Below are positions 1-9,255 of a stretch of DNA of 64,000 nt, in pieces. Position 1 is the first letter of the stretch, and each line of letters begins with the position of its first letter. The translations under genes were made by a program, and so were the position numbers. This DNA is from Blastococcus carthaginiensis. GTDB lineage: Bacteria; Actinomycetota; Actinomycetes; Mycobacteriales; Geodermatophilaceae. Location of the stretch: NCBI RefSeq assembly GCF_030731085.1, contig NZ_JASNFN010000004.1, positions 62,001 to 126,000 of the forward strand, read 5' to 3'. The notes beneath the pieces are model-generated. The model was not told the origin of the DNA. It worked only from the letters and a program-made list of their open reading frames with translations, and did no database searches.

Positions 1-417
1 CCGCTCGATGTCGTTGCCCTTGAAGGTCGAGCCGTCGCCCCAGATCTGGACGTCGTCCTCGAGCATCGCCCGCACCAGCAGGGTGCCGGTGACCGCGCGC
101 CCCAGCGGGGTGGTGTTGAAGTAGCTGCGGCCGCCGGAGCGGATGTGGAAGGCGCCGCAGGTCAGCGCGGCGAGGCCCTCCTCGACCAGGGCGGCCTTGC
201 CGTCGACCAGCCGGGCGATCTCCGCGCCGTAGGCGGTCGCCCGGCCCGGGACCGAGGCGATGTCCGGCTCGTCGTACTGGCCGATGTCGGCCGTGTAGGT
301 GCAGGGCACCGCGCCCCTGTCGCGCATCCACGCGACCGCTACGGAGGTGTCGAGACCACCGGAGAAGGCGATGCCGACGCGTTCGCCGACGGGCAGGGAG
401 GTGAGCACCTTGGACAC
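1..417 (-). CDS. argG: argininosuccinate synthase, N-terminal part (cut by window edge)
   Basis: Condenses citrulline and aspartate, using ATP, in the penultimate step of arginine synthesis in the cytoplasm. The visible N-terminal 139 codons carry the PP-loop nucleotide motif FSGGLDTS (about residues 18-25), then YTADIGQYDEPD and the AFHIRSGG and FNTTPLGRAVTG blocks. These match the long E. coli-type ArgG rather than the shorter Bacillus type. The GTG at 417 gives the usual N-terminus of this subfamily and lies 7 nt after a CATAAT hexamer, so the mRNA is probably leaderless. An ARG-box-like palindrome overlaps the promoter, pointing to repression by ArgR. The C-terminus lies beyond position 1. 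Confidence 0.95.
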   Translation of the reverse strand, partial: MSKVLTSLPVGERVGIAFSGGLDTSVAVAWMRDRGAVPCTYTADIGQYDEPDIASVPGRATAYGAEIARLVDGKAALVEEGLAALTCGAFHIRSGGRSYFNTTPLGRAVTGTLLVRAMLEDDVQIWGDGSTFKGNDIER

Positions 418-424
418 GGGAACG

Positions 425-451
425 ATTATGCACGCCCATGCATGATCATGC
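425..451 (-). promoter_or_regulatory. argG promoter with overlapping ARG-box-like operator
   Basis: On the plus strand 426-443 reads TTATGCACGCCCATGCAT, closely resembling Streptomyces-type ARG boxes bound by ArgR. It runs into a perfect 12-bp palindrome, GCATGATCATGC (440-451). On the minus strand the hexamer CATAAT (430-425) sits exactly 7 nt before the argG GTG, as a leaderless -10 element would. ArgR binding here would cover the -10 and block initiation. The box identity comes from memory of the consensus and has not been scored with a matrix. Confidence 0.6.
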
Positions 452-508
452 GTAGGCAGGTCTGCACACGCCTCTGCGGGCGGCGGGTCGAGCACCGCCC
501 CCGGTGGG

Positions 509-1000
509 TCAGGGGTGCTGGGACCGGGTGGGCAGCCCGCCCGCAGGGCGGTGCCGGTCGCGCTCGTAGTCGCTGATCAGCCCGATCCGGCGGACGTGGC
601 GCTCGTCGCCGCTGAACGAGGTGCCGAGGAACTCCAGCACGAGGGCCGTGGCCTCCTCGTCGCTGTGCTGCCGCGCGCCGATGGCGACCACGTTGGCGTC
701 GTTGTGCTCGCGGGCCAGCTGCGCGGTCGCGGTGTTCCAGACCAGCGCGGCGCGGACCCCGGGCACCTTGTTCGCGGCCATCTGCTCACCGTTTCCCGAG
801 CCGCCGATGACGACACCGAGGGTGCCCGGCTCGGCGACCGTCCGCTCCCCCACCTCGAAGCAGAACGGCGGGTAGTCGTCCTGGGCGTCGTACTCGAACG
901 CGCCGCAGTCGACCGGCTCGTGACCGGCCTCGGCCAGCGCCCGCTTGAGGTGCTCCTTGAACTCCAGGCCTGCGTGGTCGGTGCCGATGAAGACGCGCAT
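509..1000 (-). CDS. rpiB: ribose-5-phosphate isomerase B (RpiB/LacA family)
   Basis: Interconverts ribose-5-phosphate and ribulose-5-phosphate in the non-oxidative pentose phosphate pathway. The 163-residue product has the family N-terminus MRVFIGTDHAGLEFKEHL, the DCGAF segment, and the GVVIGGSGNGEQMAANKVPG loop near residues 65-85. Actinobacterial RpiB uses a Glu in this loop as catalytic base, and the GNGE here fits. ATG 1000 gives the canonical start; the larger frame upstream is a shadow. It is divergent from the DUF429 gene, with only 26 bp between start codons. A weak CAGACT hexamer lies 7 nt before the ATG. Confidence 0.95.
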   Translation of the reverse strand: MRVFIGTDHAGLEFKEHLKRALAEAGHEPVDCGAFEYDAQDDYPPFCFEVGERTVAEPGTLGVVIGGSGNGEQMAANKVPGVRAALVWNTATAQLAREHNDANVVAIGARQHSDEEATALVLEFLGTSFSGDERHVRRIGLISDYERDRHRPAGGLPTRSQHP

Positions 1001-1026
1001 GCCGGGGAGTCTGACAGGCTCACGCC

Positions 1027-1692
1027 GTGGCGGTGCTGGGGGTCGACGGCTGGCGCGGGCGGTGGGTCGGGGCGCTGCTGGAGGGCCGGTCGGTGACCCT
1101 GCTGGCGCTGGACGACGTCGATGCCGTGCTCGCCGTCCCCGACGTCGACGTGGTGGCCGTCGACATGCCGATCGGGCTCTCGGACGACGGAGTCCGCGCC
1201 TGCGACGTCCAAGCCCGAGGGCGCCTTCGCCGCGCCGGGAGCTCGGTGTTCCCGGCTCCACTGCGTCCGGTGCTCGGCGCCGTCGACTACCCCGACGCGT
1301 GCCGGATCTCGATCGCGGCGTCCGGGAAGGCGCTCTCGAAGCAGGCGTGGAACCTGCTGCCCTCGATCCGGCAACTCGACGACGCGCTCGGCGACCCGCC
1401 TGATGCACGGGTCGTCGAGGTGCACCCGGAACTGTCCTTCCGACGCCTGGATCTGCGAGTGGCCGATCCCAAGATCACCGCCCGCGGCACGATGCAGCGG
1501 CTCGAAGCGCTGTGCGGGGTCATGGACGTCGAACGGGCGCTACTCGACGCACCGGCCCGCGTGCCGATGGTCGACGCGCTGGACGCCTGCGCCGCGGCAT
1601 GGTCCGCACAACGCCTCGCCGCGGGCACCGCGTCCTCCGTGGGCGACGACCGGCGCGACGCCCGCGGCCGCCCGATGCGGATCAGCTGGTGA
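1027..1692 (+). CDS. DUF429 family protein (predicted RNase H-fold nuclease-like)
   Basis: The 221-residue protein starts LGVDGWRGRWVGALL and contains VVAVDMPIGL (about residues 40-50), the two Asp-bearing strands typical of DUF429. It also has the VFPAPLRPVL, LSKQAWNLLPSIRQLD and VVEVHPELSF blocks. The family is thought to adopt an RNase H-like fold and is annotated as predicted nuclease, but I know of no biochemical proof for this branch. The GTG at 1027 lies 6 nt after CAGGCT. Its stop overlaps the start of the next gene in a GTGA arrangement, so the two are probably translationally coupled. Confidence 0.85.
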   Translation: MAVLGVDGWRGRWVGALLEGRSVTLLALDDVDAVLAVPDVDVVAVDMPIGLSDDGVRACDVQARGRLRRAGSSVFPAPLRPVLGAVDYPDACRISIAASGKALSKQAWNLLPSIRQLDDALGDPPDARVVEVHPELSFRRLDLRVADPKITARGTMQRLEALCGVMDVERALLDAPARVPMVDALDACAAAWSAQRLAAGTASSVGDDRRDARGRPMRISW

Positions 1693-2459
1693 GCACCGGC
1701 TGGCACGAGGTGGCCGACGGCGTCCTGGTGCGCCGGCACCGCTCGCTGGACCTCAACTGCGGCCTCGTGCTCGGGAACGGCGCCTGCCTCGTCGTGGACA
1801 CCCGGTCGCACCTCGGCGAGGCGGCGGACCTGGTGGCGGCGGTCCGCGCGGTCACGCCGGACCCGTGGACGGTGGTGAACACCCACGCCCACTACGACCA
1901 CTGCTTCGGCAACGCGGCATTCCGCCCGGCGCCGGTGTGGGGCTCGCGGGGCTGCGCGGAGGCCCTGCGCGTCGACGGTGAGGCGCAGCGGGGCGCCGTC
2001 GTCGCTGCGCTGGCCGCCGAGGACGCCGCGCTCCTCCGGGCGACCCCGATCGACCCGCCGGACCACCTCGTCGACGACGTGGCCGTAATCGACATCGGCG
2101 GCCGCGAGGTGGTCCTCCAGCACCTCGGCCGCGGGCACACCGACCACGATCTGGTGGTCGAGGTGGAGACCCCCGGCGACGGGACCGTGCTCTTCGCCGG
2201 GGACCTGGTCGAGCAGGGGGCGCCGCCGGATTTCGGGGACTCCTGGCCGGCGGACTGGCCGGCCACCCTCGGCCGGCTGCACGCCCTGGCCCGCGGTCCG
2301 GTGGTGCCCGGCCACGGCGCGGTGGTCGACGCGGCCTTCGTCGGTGCCCAGCGGGAGGAGCTGCTCGCCGTCCTGACCGCGCTGCGCGGGGGAGGGCCGG
2401 GGCCCTACCCGGCCGCGACGATGGCGGTCGCCGCCGGGCGACCCCTCACGAGCCGGTGA
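1689..2459 (+). CDS. MBL-fold metallo-hydrolase
   Basis: A 256-residue metallo-beta-lactamase-fold protein. The zinc-binding THAHYDH motif lies near residue 60. Later ligands are visible in GRGHTDHDLVV, FAGDLVEQG and VVPGHGAVVD, the usual order of His, Asp and His ligands in class-B-like hydrolases. The resemblance is to single-domain hydrolases of thioesters or lactones, but the substrate cannot be read from sequence. The GTG at 1689 is chosen because it overlaps the DUF429 stop (GTGA) and the protein-like sequence begins there; a frame open from 1512 is upstream read-through. It overlaps the convergent SDR gene by 14 bp. Confidence 0.9.
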   Translation: MSTGWHEVADGVLVRRHRSLDLNCGLVLGNGACLVVDTRSHLGEAADLVAAVRAVTPDPWTVVNTHAHYDHCFGNAAFRPAPVWGSRGCAEALRVDGEAQRGAVVAALAAEDAALLRATPIDPPDHLVDDVAVIDIGGREVVLQHLGRGHTDHDLVVEVETPGDGTVLFAGDLVEQGAPPDFGDSWPADWPATLGRLHALARGPVVPGHGAVVDAAFVGAQREELLAVLTALRGGGPGPYPAATMAVAAGRPLTSR

Positions 2460-3225
2460 CCCGGCGGACGACCGAGAGCGGCAGCACGCGCAGCAGCGCG
2501 GCGACCGGGCGCCACGGGAACTCCGGCACGTAGCCGCGCGCCGGCTCGCGCTCGATGACGTCGATCAGCGCACCGACGCCCTTGTCCAGGTCCACCGTGA
2601 GCGGGCCCCGCCGGCCGACGTTGATGTCGGTCGCGATGTAGCCGGGCAGGATCGTGGAGACGACTATCCGCGAGCCGTACACGTCCGAGCGGATGCCCTC
2701 GGCCAGCGAGTTCAGCGCCGCCTTGCTGGCCCCATAGGCGGTGCGGCTGCCGGGCATGCCCCGCACCGAGGCGACCGACGAGATCAGCACCAGGTGTCCC
2801 ATGCCCTGGCGGCGGAACAGCTCCATCGCCGCCTCGCACTGGGCGTGCGAGCCGAGCACGTTGGTGTGCAGGACGGCGCGGTTGCCGGCCGCCCCGCCGG
2901 CGCCCACGGACCTCCCCGCGCCGATGCCGGCGTTGACGACGACGCGGTCGAAGCCGCCCAGCCGCTCGGCGAGGTCGGGGAAGACGGTGGCCACGGAGGC
3001 CGCGTCGTCGACGTCCATCGGGGCGACCTCGACGCGGATGCCGGGGTGTGCGGCCCGCAGCTCGGCCTGCAGCGCCTCGAGCCGGTCGACCCGGCGGGCG
3101 CACAGGGCGAGGTCGCGGCCCATCGCGGCGAACCTGCGGGCCATGCCCTCGCCGAGGCCGGAGCTGGCGCCGGAGATGAAGATGCGCTGGCGGGTGGGGT
3201 GCGGCATCCCGACAGGATGCCGCAC
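2446..3225 (-). CDS. SDR family NAD(P)-dependent oxidoreductase
   Basis: A classical short-chain dehydrogenase. The cofactor motif SGASSGLGEG is near residue 18, NAG at about 97-99, the catalytic Ser in LISSVASVRG, and the YGASK active-site Tyr/Lys near residue 160. A basic residue pair (CARRVDRLE) after strand 2 suggests NADP(H). It most resembles the group of SDRs annotated as fatty acyl-CoA or ketoacyl reductase-like, but the substrate is unknown. ATG 3225 is used; an in-frame ATG at 3207 is equally plausible and would drop six residues. The 3' end overlaps the convergent MBL gene by 14 bp. Confidence 0.9.
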   Translation of the reverse strand: MRHPVGMPHPTRQRIFISGASSGLGEGMARRFAAMGRDLALCARRVDRLEALQAELRAAHPGIRVEVAPMDVDDAASVATVFPDLAERLGGFDRVVVNAGIGAGRSVGAGGAAGNRAVLHTNVLGSHAQCEAAMELFRRQGMGHLVLISSVASVRGMPGSRTAYGASKAALNSLAEGIRSDVYGSRIVVSTILPGYIATDINVGRRGPLTVDLDKGVGALIDVIEREPARGYVPEFPWRPVAALLRVLPLSVVRRVTGS

Positions 3226-3238
3226 CCCGCGTCGGCGA

Positions 3239-3904
3239 TCAGCGGGTACGGGCGAGCTCCAGGGCGTCGGCCGGGACGGAGCTCATGTCCGGGTCCGAGG
3301 TCCGGGTGCGCTTGAGCTCCCAGAAGTCGGGCAGGTTGGCCAGCAGCACGGCGCCGTCGAAGGCCTTGCCGGCGTCCTCACCGGTGGGCACCTTGCTGAT
3401 GACGGGACCGAAGAACGCTACGCCGTCGATGTGCATGACCGGCGTGCCGACGTCCTCGCCGACCGGGTCCATGCCCTCGTGGTGGCTCTTCTCCAGCGCG
3501 ATGTCGTACTCGGTGGAGCCGGCGGCCTCGGCCAGCGACGCCGGCAGCCCGACCCGCTCCAGCGCCGGGACGATGAGGTCCTCGAGCTCCACGCCCTCGT
3601 GGTGCCGCAGCGTGCCCATCGCGGTGTACAGGTCGCCGAGCACCTCGTCGCCGTGCTGCTGCGCGGCCGCGATCGCCACCCGCACCGGGCCCCACGCCTT
3701 GGCCATCATCTCGGCGTAGTCCTCGGGCAGGTCGCGACCGCGGTTGAGCACCGCCAGCGACATGACGTGCCAGTGCAGGTCGATGTCGCGCACCTTCGCC
3801 GCCTCGAGCACCCAGCGGCTGGTGAGCCAGGCCCACGGGCACAGCGGGTCGAACCAGAAGTCGACGCGGGCCTTCGTCGGCGCGCTCTGCACTGCATCGG
3901 TCAT
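3239..3904 (-). CDS. DsbA-family protein, mycothiol-dependent nitroreductase-like (Rv2466c family)
   Basis: The 221-residue protein matches the mycobacterial Rv2466c family across its length: FWFDPLCPW near residue 15, then SRWVLEAAKVRD, HVMSLAVLNRGRDLPE, KAWGPVRVAIAA, DVGTPVMHIDGVAFFGPV and a C-terminal FWELKRTRT. Family members are thioredoxin-fold enzymes that use mycothiol as reductant. The active site reads CPWA rather than the CPWC of the mycobacterial enzyme, leaving one Cys. ATG 3904 follows a GAGGAGCAAGG ribosome-binding sequence. The long frame upstream to 4069 is rejected because it runs into the pepN promoter region. Divergent from pepN. Confidence 0.88.
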   Translation of the reverse strand: MTDAVQSAPTKARVDFWFDPLCPWAWLTSRWVLEAAKVRDIDLHWHVMSLAVLNRGRDLPEDYAEMMAKAWGPVRVAIAAAQQHGDEVLGDLYTAMGTLRHHEGVELEDLIVPALERVGLPASLAEAAGSTEYDIALEKSHHEGMDPVGEDVGTPVMHIDGVAFFGPVISKVPTGEDAGKAFDGAVLLANLPDFWELKRTRTSDPDMSSVPADALELARTR

Positions 3905-4043
3905 CCTTGCTCCTCGCTCCGGTGGCCCGGGTCGCCGAGTGCCCGTGCCGTCTGCGGTCAGGCAAGTCGCGGCGGGACCCGGTTGTTCCCCGGACCGGTG
4001 GACGGCGGGCGACGCGTCGTCCCCGCATGACAAGCTCTCGGGC

Positions 4044-6593
<2,550 letters not shown>

Positions 6594-6602
6594 CCGGCCC
6601 CC

Positions 6603-6659
6603 GCAGACGACAAGGGCGCCGCACTCCCGAGGAGGTGCGGCGCCCTCGTCGTCGTCTGC
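6603..6659 (+). terminator. long hairpin terminator after pepN
   Basis: The inner arms GGGCGCCGCA (6614-6623) and TGCGGCGCCC (6636-6645) are perfect. Outer arms GCAGACGAC (6603-6611) and GTCGTCTGC (6651-6659) extend the stem. It starts 10 bp after the pepN stop. There is no U-tract, as is usual in high-GC actinobacteria. Confidence 0.8.
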
Positions 6660-6671
6660 CGCCTCCGCTGA

Positions 6672-6752
6672 TGATCAGGTGACCTGGTCATCTGTGGTCC
6701 TGGCTCAGCACCGGTGGTGAGCCAGGACCCGGAACGATCAGGTCACCTGATC
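6672..6752. repeat. nested palindromes between convergent pepN and DUF5130 genes
   Basis: Two palindromes, one near-perfect (6672-6690, TGATCAGGTGACCTGGTCA) and one perfect (6736-6752, GATCAGGTCACCTGATC), are also inverted repeats of each other. They flank an 11-bp inverted repeat, GTCCTGGCTCA (6697-6707) and TGAGCCAGGAC (6718-6728). The whole 81 bp can fold into one long stem or into three separate hairpins. The position between converging genes suggests a bidirectional terminator, but the doubled CAGGTnACCTG palindrome is also what a dimeric protein-binding site would look like. Confidence 0.75.
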
Positions 6753-6774
6753 AACATGGAGCCCGGGGCACCGC

Positions 6775-6810
6775 GGAGGCGCCGCACCCCGGCCGGGGCG
6801 CGGCGCCTCC
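6775..6810 (-). terminator. hairpin terminator after the DUF5130 gene
   Basis: Arms GGAGGCGCCGC (6775-6785) and GCGGCGCCTCC (6800-6810) are perfectly complementary. The loop is itself palindromic (CCCCGGCCGGGG). It lies 8 bp beyond the stop of the minus-strand DUF5130 gene. Confidence 0.75.
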
Positions 6811-6818
6811 GTCGTCGA

Positions 6819-7283
6819 TCAGTGGGTGCGGAGCCCGGCGGGGTGCCCCGCCTGGTCGGACAGCTGCCGCAGGCCGTTGACGATGCCACCGACCAGGTCA
6901 CCGTTGGCGAAGGCGCTGGTCATGGAGAGCACCGCCAAGGCGCAGGCGCGGTCGGGCAGGCGGCGCGCGGCCCCGGCGCCGGTGACGACCTCCACCACGC
7001 GCTGGCCGGGCGACACCGCGATCAGCACGGCGTCGGTCGGGTGCTCGCCCGAGCGCGCGTGCAGCTGCTCGGCGGCGGCGCGGGTCGGCGTGGCCAGCTC
7101 GCCCACGTAGAGGGTGAAGCGCAGCCCCGTCTCGCGCGAGGACATGGTCAGCGCCTCGTCGAGACGGGCCAGCTCCCGGAAGCTGAAGATCTCGTCGATC
7201 CTGGCCTCCGCCGTGCGCGGGTGGAGCGTGCCGCCGACGTCGGTGCCGGTGCGGGGGGTGTCGATCTCGGGCGCGCGGGTCAT
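6819..7283 (-). CDS. DUF5130 family protein (TPM-like fold)
   Basis: A 154-residue actinobacterial protein with the DUF5130 layout: FSFRELARLDEALTMSSRETGLRFTLYVGEL (about 33-63), then AVLIAVSPGQRVVEVVTG and DRACALAVLSMTSAFANGDLVGG. The fold is related to TPM/Psb32-type domains. The cellular role is not established. There is no signal peptide or membrane helix. ATG 7283 starts just before MTRAPEID; the longer frame upstream to 7610 runs through the next gene and is rejected. It lies downstream of the CtaJ-like gene on the same strand, 53 bp away. The two may be co-transcribed, since no terminator is visible between them. Confidence 0.85.
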   Translation of the reverse strand: MTRAPEIDTPRTGTDVGGTLHPRTAEARIDEIFSFRELARLDEALTMSSRETGLRFTLYVGELATPTRAAAEQLHARSGEHPTDAVLIAVSPGQRVVEVVTGAGAARRLPDRACALAVLSMTSAFANGDLVGGIVNGLRQLSDQAGHPAGLRTH

Positions 7284-7336
7284 CGCCGGCCTCCGGGGAT
7301 GGTCGTCGGGACGTGGAAAGCGGTCACCGGGCTCGG

Positions 7337-7732
7337 TCACCAGGTCCCGCGGGCGCCGCCGAGCGGACCCGCCGCCTGCGGGAGACGCGCGGCGGTCGCA
7401 CCGCCGGTGTGCGAGCCACCGGAGCCGAGCGCCGGGCCGACCCCGCCCCCGGACTCCAGTGCCCGCTCGCCCGGCTGCTCCGGGTAGACCGACGAGCCCA
7501 GGGCGGCGGTGTCGCTGCCCTGGACCGCGGCCGGACCGTGGCTGGGAGCCGGGCCGTGGCCACCGACGTGCGCCGGGTGCGGCTCGTACCAGACCGGGGC
7601 GTGGTCCCACGGCTGGCCGGGCTTGTACCGGGGACGCCGGCCCTTGCCGGGCTTCAGGGTCAGCAGCGCCAGCACCAGCACGATGGCGAGCGGGATGGCG
7701 GCGTAGACGAGGAGGGTCTCGGCGACGGTCAC
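7337..7732 (-). CDS. small membrane protein resembling cytochrome aa3 oxidase subunit CtaJ
   Basis: A 131-residue protein with one N-terminal membrane helix (about residues 5-25, LLVYAAIPLAIVLVLALLTL), followed by RPRYKPGQPWDHAPVWYEPHP and a low-complexity Gly/Ala/Ser tail ending GGARGTW. The PW.HAPV segment and the Gly-rich end with a terminal Trp resemble the mycobacterial CtaJ accessory subunit of the bcc-aa3 supercomplex. The assignment rests on that resemblance only. GTG 7732 is preferred over TTG 7741 because TAAGTT lies exactly 7 nt upstream, a leaderless promoter, and gives the usual MTVAETLLVY start. Confidence 0.65.
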   Translation of the reverse strand: MTVAETLLVYAAIPLAIVLVLALLTLKPGKGRRPRYKPGQPWDHAPVWYEPHPAHVGGHGPAPSHGPAAVQGSDTAALGSSVYPEQPGERALESGGGVGPALGSGGSHTGGATAARLPQAAGPLGGARGTW

Positions 7733-7762
7733 GCCCGACAACTTACCGGGACACGTCCGTCC

Positions 7763-9196
7763 TCATCGGCTCTCGGTCCAGACGGCGGGGCGCCGGTGCG
7801 CCCACGGCCGCGCGGCCTCCAGCTGGGCCGAGAGCGAGACGAGCGTGGCCTCGTCGGCGGGGCGGCCCACGAGCATGGTGCCGATCGGCAGGTCACGGGC
7901 GCTCCAGTGCAGCGGGACGCTGACCGCGGGCTGCCCGGTGACGTTGAACAGCGCGGTGAACGCGGCGTAGCGCTTCTGCCGCTCGAAGTCCGCCCCGCCC
8001 TCGCCGTCCTCGCCGAACCACCCGATCGGCCGGGGCAGCATGGTGAGCACCGGCGCGAGCAGCACGTCGTAGCCGGCGGTCGCCCGGAGGAACTGCCGGG
8101 AGAAGACGCGCAGCGCGAACATCGCCTGCATCGCGTCCCGCGCCGACAGGGCGAGGCCCCGCTGCTGCATCCAGCGGGTCAGCGGCTTCAGCAGCTGGTC
8201 CTGCCCGGGCGGGACCGGGAGCGTGGTGGCACCCAGCGCCCAGACCCGCTCGAAGGAGGGCAGCACCGCGGGGTCGAGCAGCCCGGTCGGCACGTCCTCG
8301 ACGACGTGCCCCAGGCTCTCGAGCAGCCGCCCGGCATCCTCGAAGGCCTCTGCCACCTCCGGCTCCAGCTCCACCCCGGGCATCGCCGACTCGGTGTAAC
8401 GCCCGATGCGCAGCCGGCCCGGCTCCCGGTCGGCCCAGCCGAGGAAGGTCTCCCCCGGCGGCAGCGGCGGGGCCCAGAACGGGTCGCCGATCTCCGCACC
8501 GGCCATCGCGTCGAGCATCGCCGCCGCGTCGCGCACGGTGCGGGCCAGCGGGCCGCTGGTGCCCAGGCCGGTCACCTCGCTGCCGTAGGGGGCGTTGCTG
8601 ATCCGGCCGCGGGTCGGCTTGATGCCGAACAGCCCGTTGATGCTCGCCGGGATGCGGATCGAGCCCCCGCCGTCGCTGCCCTGCGCGAACGGCACGAACC
8701 CGGCGGCGACGGCGACGGCCGCGCCTCCGCTGGAGCCGCCGGCGAGCAGGGAGGTGTCCCACGGGCAGCGGGCCGGGCCGGCGAGGTCGTTGTCGGTGTA
8801 GCAGGGGAAGCCGAATTCCGGGGTGTTGGTCTTGCCCACGCTGATCGTCCCGGCGGCGGCGAGCCGGGTGACCACCGCGTCGTCGACGGCGGGCACGAAG
8901 TCGGCGAGGGCGGCCGAGCCGAACGTCGTCCGCACGCCGGCGGTGTTGTTCAGGTCCTTGATCGCGGTGGGGACGCCGAGCAGCGGCGGCAGCTCCCCTG
9001 CCGCGCGCGCCCGTGCCTCGGCCCGGGCCGCCTGGGCCAGCGCCCGCTCGGGGGTGACGGTGAGGAAGGCGCCGAGGCCGGCGTCGTGGGCGTCGATGCG
9101 GGCGAGCGCGTGTCGCACCAGCTCGGTCGGGCTCACCTCTTTCGCCCGGACGGCGGCGGCCTGCTCGAGGGCGGTCAGGTCGTGCAGCGCGGTCAC
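7763..9196 (-). CDS. amidase signature family hydrolase
   Basis: A 477-residue amidase signature enzyme hydrolysing C-N amide bonds through a Ser-cisSer-Lys triad. Lys is in PTAIKDLNN (about residue 84). The Gly/Ser-rich core is AGGSSGGAAVAVAAG (about 152-166) with the cis-Ser there, and the nucleophile lies in GSDGGGSIRIPAS. The length fits single-domain bacterial amidases (450-510). The lack of GatB or GatC neighbours argues against a role in the tRNA amidotransferase, so a small-molecule amide is likely but unknown. GTG 9196 lies 7 nt after TAGCGT, a leaderless promoter. It is divergent from kynU. Confidence 0.92.
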   Translation of the reverse strand: MTALHDLTALEQAAAVRAKEVSPTELVRHALARIDAHDAGLGAFLTVTPERALAQAARAEARARAAGELPPLLGVPTAIKDLNNTAGVRTTFGSAALADFVPAVDDAVVTRLAAAGTISVGKTNTPEFGFPCYTDNDLAGPARCPWDTSLLAGGSSGGAAVAVAAGFVPFAQGSDGGGSIRIPASINGLFGIKPTRGRISNAPYGSEVTGLGTSGPLARTVRDAAAMLDAMAGAEIGDPFWAPPLPPGETFLGWADREPGRLRIGRYTESAMPGVELEPEVAEAFEDAGRLLESLGHVVEDVPTGLLDPAVLPSFERVWALGATTLPVPPGQDQLLKPLTRWMQQRGLALSARDAMQAMFALRVFSRQFLRATAGYDVLLAPVLTMLPRPIGWFGEDGEGGADFERQKRYAAFTALFNVTGQPAVSVPLHWSARDLPIGTMLVGRPADEATLVSLSAQLEAARPWAHRRPAVWTESR

Positions 9197-9203
9197 GGGG
9201 CCG

Positions 9204-9209
9204 ACGCTA
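9204..9209 (-). promoter_or_regulatory. leaderless -10 element of the amidase gene
   Basis: Minus-strand TAGCGT with exactly 7 nt to the GTG start at 9196 and no Shine-Dalgarno sequence between. Confidence 0.6.
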
Positions 9210-9255
9210 GCCCCGGCACCCGGCCGGTCGGACGGCCGCCGTGCAGAGTGGGGCG

